From Candidatus Zixiibacteriota bacterium (GTDB taxonomy: Bacteria > Zixibacteria > MSB-5A5 > GN15 > JAAZOE01), in contig JAAZOE010000253.1 in assembly GCA_012797915.1 (NCBI GenBank), positions 1-8,985 of the forward strand: a stretch of DNA of 8,985 nt, written 5' to 3'. Under the pieces are notes generated by a model that had not been told where the DNA came from, ran no database searches, and worked only from the letters and a program-made list of their open reading frames with translations. Shown here one piece after another: positions 6,027-8,985 of this stretch. The position numbers and the translations under genes were made by a program. Every line of letters starts with the position of its first letter. The stretch's first letter is position 1.

Positions 6027-7349
6027 TTACATTTTCCCGACCACGGACAGGTATTTCCGCTCGCCAGTAAGATTCCGTTTGATGAAATCGTTCATCTCGC
6101 TGACGCCGACCTTGTCGCCGGCGGCCAATAAATCCAGCAGATATTTGTATCCGTAACCCACATATTCGTAATAGGCCATATTACCGGCGCGGAGCGCCTT
6201 GCGGTCGATGCTGAAGATGACGGTGTTCTTGAGGCTGGTCTTGGCGTTGGCCAGTTCCTCTTCGGCCACGCCGCCTGTGACCAGCCGGTCCCATTCGCGG
6301 TTCAGTGAAGCCAGCGCCTGCCCGACCTTGGCCGTATCGGTGCCGATGGCGGCCTGGAAGAGGGCATCGTGGCGATCAAGGGCGTAGAGGGAATAGACGG
6401 CGTACGCCAGCTTCTCCACCTGCCGCAGCGGCCAGAGCCGGGAGCCGACGTTTCTCCCCATCAATTCATTCAACAGCGCCAGGCAGGGGACCTCGGCCGG
6501 CGTCAGATGCGGCAGGGCATACCCCATGAAGATGAACGATTGGTTGCGGTCGAACGAAACGAAGCCGGTCGTTTCCGGCTGCCGGTCCATCGTCGGCGGC
6601 GTCGCTTGCTCGGCTTCCGGCTTGATTCCACCCAAATGTTCCTGGAGAAGATGTTCGATCTGCAGGGTCGGCAAATCGGTGGCCATCGAGAAGATCATGT
6701 TGGCTCCGCCGACATACTTTTGAAAATGGGTTTTCAGGTCCGCGGTCGTAATCCGGTGGATCGATTCCATCGTCCCCAATATCGGCAGGCCGTACCCCTG
6801 ATTGCCGTACACCGTCTTCCAGAACAGTTTGGCCGAGGCCTGGGTCTGGTTGTCGTCGGTCGCCTTGATGGCCCCCTCGATTTCCTTTTTCAGACGGACA
6901 AGCTCTTCCTCGGGAAACGTCGGTGACCGAAGCGACCGGGAAACGATGGCCATGACCTCGTTGAAATTCTCGGTTAGCGAGGTGATGCTGATGGCGCTGT
7001 AATCGCGGAAACAATCGGCCGACACGCCGGCGCCGAGGAAATCGAGCCGTTCGATGATCTGGTCGGCGGTCAGGGAATCGTTTCCCTTGAGGAGCATCTT
7101 GATCATCAGATTGGTCAGGCCGTTGTCGGCGGCGGTCTCGGTCAGGATTCCTCCGCCGATCAGAATCCGGGCGGAGGTCAGCGAGGTGGATTCATCGCGG
7201 TTCACCAGCACGATGATGCCGTTGGGCGTGGTCGTTTTCCCGTATCCGTCGGGGCCGAGAGACAGGCGGTCGATTTTTTGGCCACAGGCGGTCATCGCCG
7301 CCAAAGCGGCCACCGTCAGGATTATCAGCGAAAAACATCTCGTCTTCAT
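6027..7349 (-). CDS. M16 peptidase-like lipoprotein, catalytically inactive partner subunit
   Basis: This 440-residue protein has the M16 fold of two homologous halves. Residues 1-21 are a signal peptide ending in the lipobox-like MTAC with Cys22, so a membrane-anchored lipoprotein is predicted. Where the active family member has HxxEH, this one has GLTNLMIKML: His becomes Asn80, Glu becomes Ile83, His becomes Lys84, so no zinc site remains. The C-terminal half keeps the substrate-binding R/Y motif (GRNVGSRLWPLRQVEKLAYA, about 298-317; Arg304 and Tyr316). Known M16B enzymes often pair an HxxEH subunit with one carrying the R/Y motif, as in mitochondrial MPP beta/alpha and bacterial two-gene pairs. 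The ATG overlaps the upstream M16 stop as ATGA, and only a weak GGTGG precedes it, so translational coupling and equal dosage are likely. Confidence 0.9.
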   Translation of the reverse strand: MKTRCFSLIILTVAALAAMTACGQKIDRLSLGPDGYGKTTTPNGIIVLVNRDESTSLTSARILIGGGILTETAADNGLTNLMIKMLLKGNDSLTADQIIERLDFLGAGVSADCFRDYSAISITSLTENFNEVMAIVSRSLRSPTFPEEELVRLKKEIEGAIKATDDNQTQASAKLFWKTVYGNQGYGLPILGTMESIHRITTADLKTHFQKYVGGANMIFSMATDLPTLQIEHLLQEHLGGIKPEAEQATPPTMDRQPETTGFVSFDRNQSFIFMGYALPHLTPAEVPCLALLNELMGRNVGSRLWPLRQVEKLAYAVYSLYALDRHDALFQAAIGTDTAKVGQALASLNREWDRLVTGGVAEEELANAKTSLKNTVIFSIDRKALRAGNMAYYEYVGYGYKYLLDLLAAGDKVGVSEMNDFIKRNLTGERKYLSVVGKM

Positions 7350-8638
7350 TTGGGCACCACCGTCGTTTTGACATACGTGTCGGTATTCAGGTATTTGCGC
7401 GCGGCCGCGTTCACCTCGGCCAGCGTGACCTTTTCGATGTTGGCCGGGTAACTGTCGAGGAATTGGTACCCGATGAAGGAATCATAGCGGGCGTACCGGT
7501 TGGCCAGATCGGAGCCGCGCTCCATCGACATATAATGCGTGGTCTTGATCGTGTTCTTGGCTTTGCGCAGTTCGTCTTCGGTGAAGCCGTTCTGCTTGAT
7601 CTCGTTGAGGACGTCGTTGATGGCCTGTTCCGCCCGGGTGAGATTGGCCGGGTCGAGGGTGGCGTTGGCGGTGATATCCCCCTCATATTTGGCGGTCGAG
7701 AACGAGAACCCGACCGAATACACCAGGCCAAGTTCGGTTTTCAGCTTCTTCCACAAACGGCTCGACTGCCCATCGCCGATCAGCGATGCGACGATATCGA
7801 GCGGAAACTGATCCGGGCTGTCGGCCTTGGGACCGACCGTGCTCATCAACAGATACGCCTGGCCGATATCTTTCTTAATCTCCAGGCCGACGACCTTCTC
7901 GCGGGTCGGCGGCGGGACATAATTGTCCTGCGGGGCCGTTCCCGGAGAAACCTCGCCGAAGTACTTTTTCACCAGTTCCAGCGTGGCCGCGGCGTCGATA
8001 TCGCCGACGATGACCAGGGTCATGTTGTTGGGAGCGTAATACCGCTTGTAGTAGGCATAGACCGAGTCGCGCGGAATCAAGGCAATCTTTTCCTTGGTTC
8101 CCAGCACGTTCTTGCCGTAGGGATGGGAACCATAGAGAATCTTCACTGATTCCCGGTACCCCTTGTTGAATGGTTCGTCCTCGGAGATGTTGATCTCCTC
8201 TGCAATCGCCTGGCGCTCCTTGTCCATCTCGGCCGCCGGGAAATTGGAGTAAAAGAGCATGTCGCGGTGAATCTGCAGGGCGTAATCGATGTATTCCTTC
8301 GGCAGGGAAATGACAAAATTGGTCCAGTCGGAGGAGGTGAAGCCGTTGAAATAGGCGCCGTGTTTGCGCATGGCCTGGCTGACCTCGTCGCCGGTCATGG
8401 TTTCGGTCCCCCGGAACAGGATCAGGTGTTCCAGAAGATGGGTGGCACCGTCGAAATAGTCGGTCTCGTTTTTGGCCCCGACCTGCACCGTGGTCGAGAG
8501 GTTGACCTGCGGCACTTGGTGATTTTCGAGGATCATGACCTTCAGGCCGTTGTCCAGCCTGGTCACCTGCCAGCCGGAAGCCGATGCCGTTCCGGCAAGC
8601 AAAAGAATGACCATCGCGGCAAAAAGCGATCGTCGCAT
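7346..8638 (-). CDS. Secreted zinc peptidase, M16 family, catalytic subunit
   Basis: This 430-residue protein has a Sec signal peptide (MRRSLFAAMV, hydrophobic to about 18, TASAS cleavage region), so it acts in the periplasm or envelope. The zinc motif HLLEH is at 67-71 (His67 and His71 ligands, Glu70 catalytic) within GATHLLEHLILFRGT. The distal glutamate ligand lies in ERQAIAEEIN (Glu147 or Glu148), about 80 residues on, as usual in M16. YYAPNNMTLVIVGDID (200-215) and GDGQSSRLWKKLKTELGLVY (288-307) are hallmark segments; Arg294 and Tyr307 form the R/Y pair. M16 enzymes cut extended peptides inside a closed chamber. I chose the ATG at 8638 because AGGAG lies 9 bases before it and a signal peptide starts there. 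The longer frame from 8746 would bury the signal sequence behind an Arg/Pro-rich tail. It overlaps the next gene by 4 bases. Confidence 0.93.
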   Translation of the reverse strand: MRRSLFAAMVILLLAGTASASGWQVTRLDNGLKVMILENHQVPQVNLSTTVQVGAKNETDYFDGATHLLEHLILFRGTETMTGDEVSQAMRKHGAYFNGFTSSDWTNFVISLPKEYIDYALQIHRDMLFYSNFPAAEMDKERQAIAEEINISEDEPFNKGYRESVKILYGSHPYGKNVLGTKEKIALIPRDSVYAYYKRYYAPNNMTLVIVGDIDAAATLELVKKYFGEVSPGTAPQDNYVPPPTREKVVGLEIKKDIGQAYLLMSTVGPKADSPDQFPLDIVASLIGDGQSSRLWKKLKTELGLVYSVGFSFSTAKYEGDITANATLDPANLTRAEQAINDVLNEIKQNGFTEDELRKAKNTIKTTHYMSMERGSDLANRYARYDSFIGYQFLDSYPANIEKVTLAEVNAAARKYLNTDTYVKTTVVPK

Positions 8639-8905
8639 GATTCCTGACTCCTGTTGACATGGTGGCGACGGTTTCGGCAACCGTCTCTTCGATCGACGAC
8701 CTTCCGCCGCGGCGGTCCGGCCGGGTCTGAAGCGGTTCGTCGGCATACGGTGGTATGTACGCCGCCCGGGCGGTTTTGTTGCGGGTCACGGACGCCGTCA
8801 TGTACGGGTTCTGGTTGTACCCAAGAGGCCATAATCGAGTCCGGGCAGGTCTGGCGACCCCCGCAGGGCGGTGTGTGACCTGCCGGAAATATGTCGAGCT
8901 TCTTT
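8639..8905 (-). promoter_or_regulatory. Intergenic leader before the M16 pair
   Basis: I see no convincing gene in these 267 bp. On the minus strand the stretch ends with AGGAG (about 8650-8655), the ribosome site of the M16 gene. A 7-bp hairpin (GACGGTT/AACCGTC, 8667-8685, 5-base loop) lies just upstream in the leader. Farther up, GGCAGGTC (8844-8851) and GACCTGCC (8877-8884) can form an 8-bp stem with a long 25-base loop, 21 bases after the upstream stop, perhaps ending that transcript. No clear -35/-10 pair was found. Confidence 0.35.
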
Positions 8906-8983
8906 TCACATCAGTCCGAAATAGAACAAAATCGGCAGAATCAATCCAGCCACCAGCGCCTCGCCGCCGATGAATCCGGAAGC
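8906..8983 (-). CDS. C-terminal end of a membrane transporter, possibly OPT-family oligopeptide transporter
   Basis: Only the last 25 residues are inside the window; the rest lies beyond the right edge. The reading frame is fixed by the TGA at 8908-8906. The fragment is one hydrophobic segment, ASGFIGGEALVAGLILPILF plus YFGLM, ending directly at the stop. Gly-Phe-Ile-x-Gly-Glu-(Ala/Ser)-Leu followed by a last membrane helix resembles the end of bacterial OPT-family carriers (pattern GLIAGE.L.G), which take up oligopeptides or metal-peptide complexes. I infer the family from this short motif only, and another multi-pass carrier is possible. The frame is too short for automatic calling. It is separated by 267 bp from the M16 pair, so shared transcription is uncertain. 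Confidence 0.5.
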   Translation of the reverse strand, partial: ASGFIGGEALVAGLILPILFYFGLM

Positions 8984-8985
8984 CA

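Noticed and set aside
8639..8746. 36-residue N-terminal extension of the M16 gene to an ATG at 8746
   Set aside because: The extension is Arg/Pro-rich and would place the signal peptide internally. The ATG at 8638 has a good AGGAG and starts the signal peptide.
7875..8909. Minus-strand frame of 344 codons overlapping the M16 catalytic gene in another frame
   Set aside because: Most of it is an out-of-frame reading of a conserved peptidase. The part in the gap (YNQNPYMTASVTRNK) resembles no family known to me.

Overview
The window looks like chromosomal DNA from a Gram-negative (diderm) bacterium. The evidence is a periplasmic membrane-fusion adaptor, an outer-membrane secretin homologue with a Sec signal peptide, a lipoprotein, and a signal-peptide-bearing zinc peptidase. 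The DNA is GC-rich by eye. I could not fix the lineage. A little-studied phylum (for example in the FCB group) would fit, but that is a guess. No RNA gene, IS element, CRISPR array or phage gene was seen. Every gene I can support lies on the minus strand, so transcription runs right to left.

Layout from right (upstream) to left. (1) 8906-8983: the last 25 codons of a membrane protein that resembles the end of an OPT-family oligopeptide transporter. (2) 7346-8638 and 6027-7349: two M16 (insulinase/pitrilysin-like) peptidase genes overlapping by ATGA. The first is secreted and has an intact HxxEH zinc site. The second is a predicted lipoprotein that has lost all three motif residues. (3) 5975-6005: a perfect 13-bp hairpin that ends this unit. 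(4) 4829-5893: a short stand-alone secretin gene broken by one in-frame amber codon at 5246-5248. (5) 4583-4828: a non-coding gap with two perfect 9-bp hairpins and a pair of 8-bp direct repeats exactly 20 bp apart upstream of pepF. (6) 2762-4582 pepF (oligoendopeptidase F) and 1060-2739 ettA (ABC-F translation factor), 22 bp apart and probably co-transcribed. (7) 1-861: the N-terminal 287 codons of a MacA-like efflux adaptor whose end, and probably its ABC permease partner, lie beyond the left edge.

A peptide-use theme links several genes by inference. An envelope M16 pair could cut polypeptides, an OPT-like carrier could move peptides inward, and cytosolic PepF could finish them. EttA and the MacA-like adaptor are probably unrelated neighbours. 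Most of the window is ordinary housekeeping and envelope content. The points most worth a second look are the amber-interrupted secretin, the active/inactive M16 pair, and the helically phased repeats upstream of pepF and of the efflux gene.
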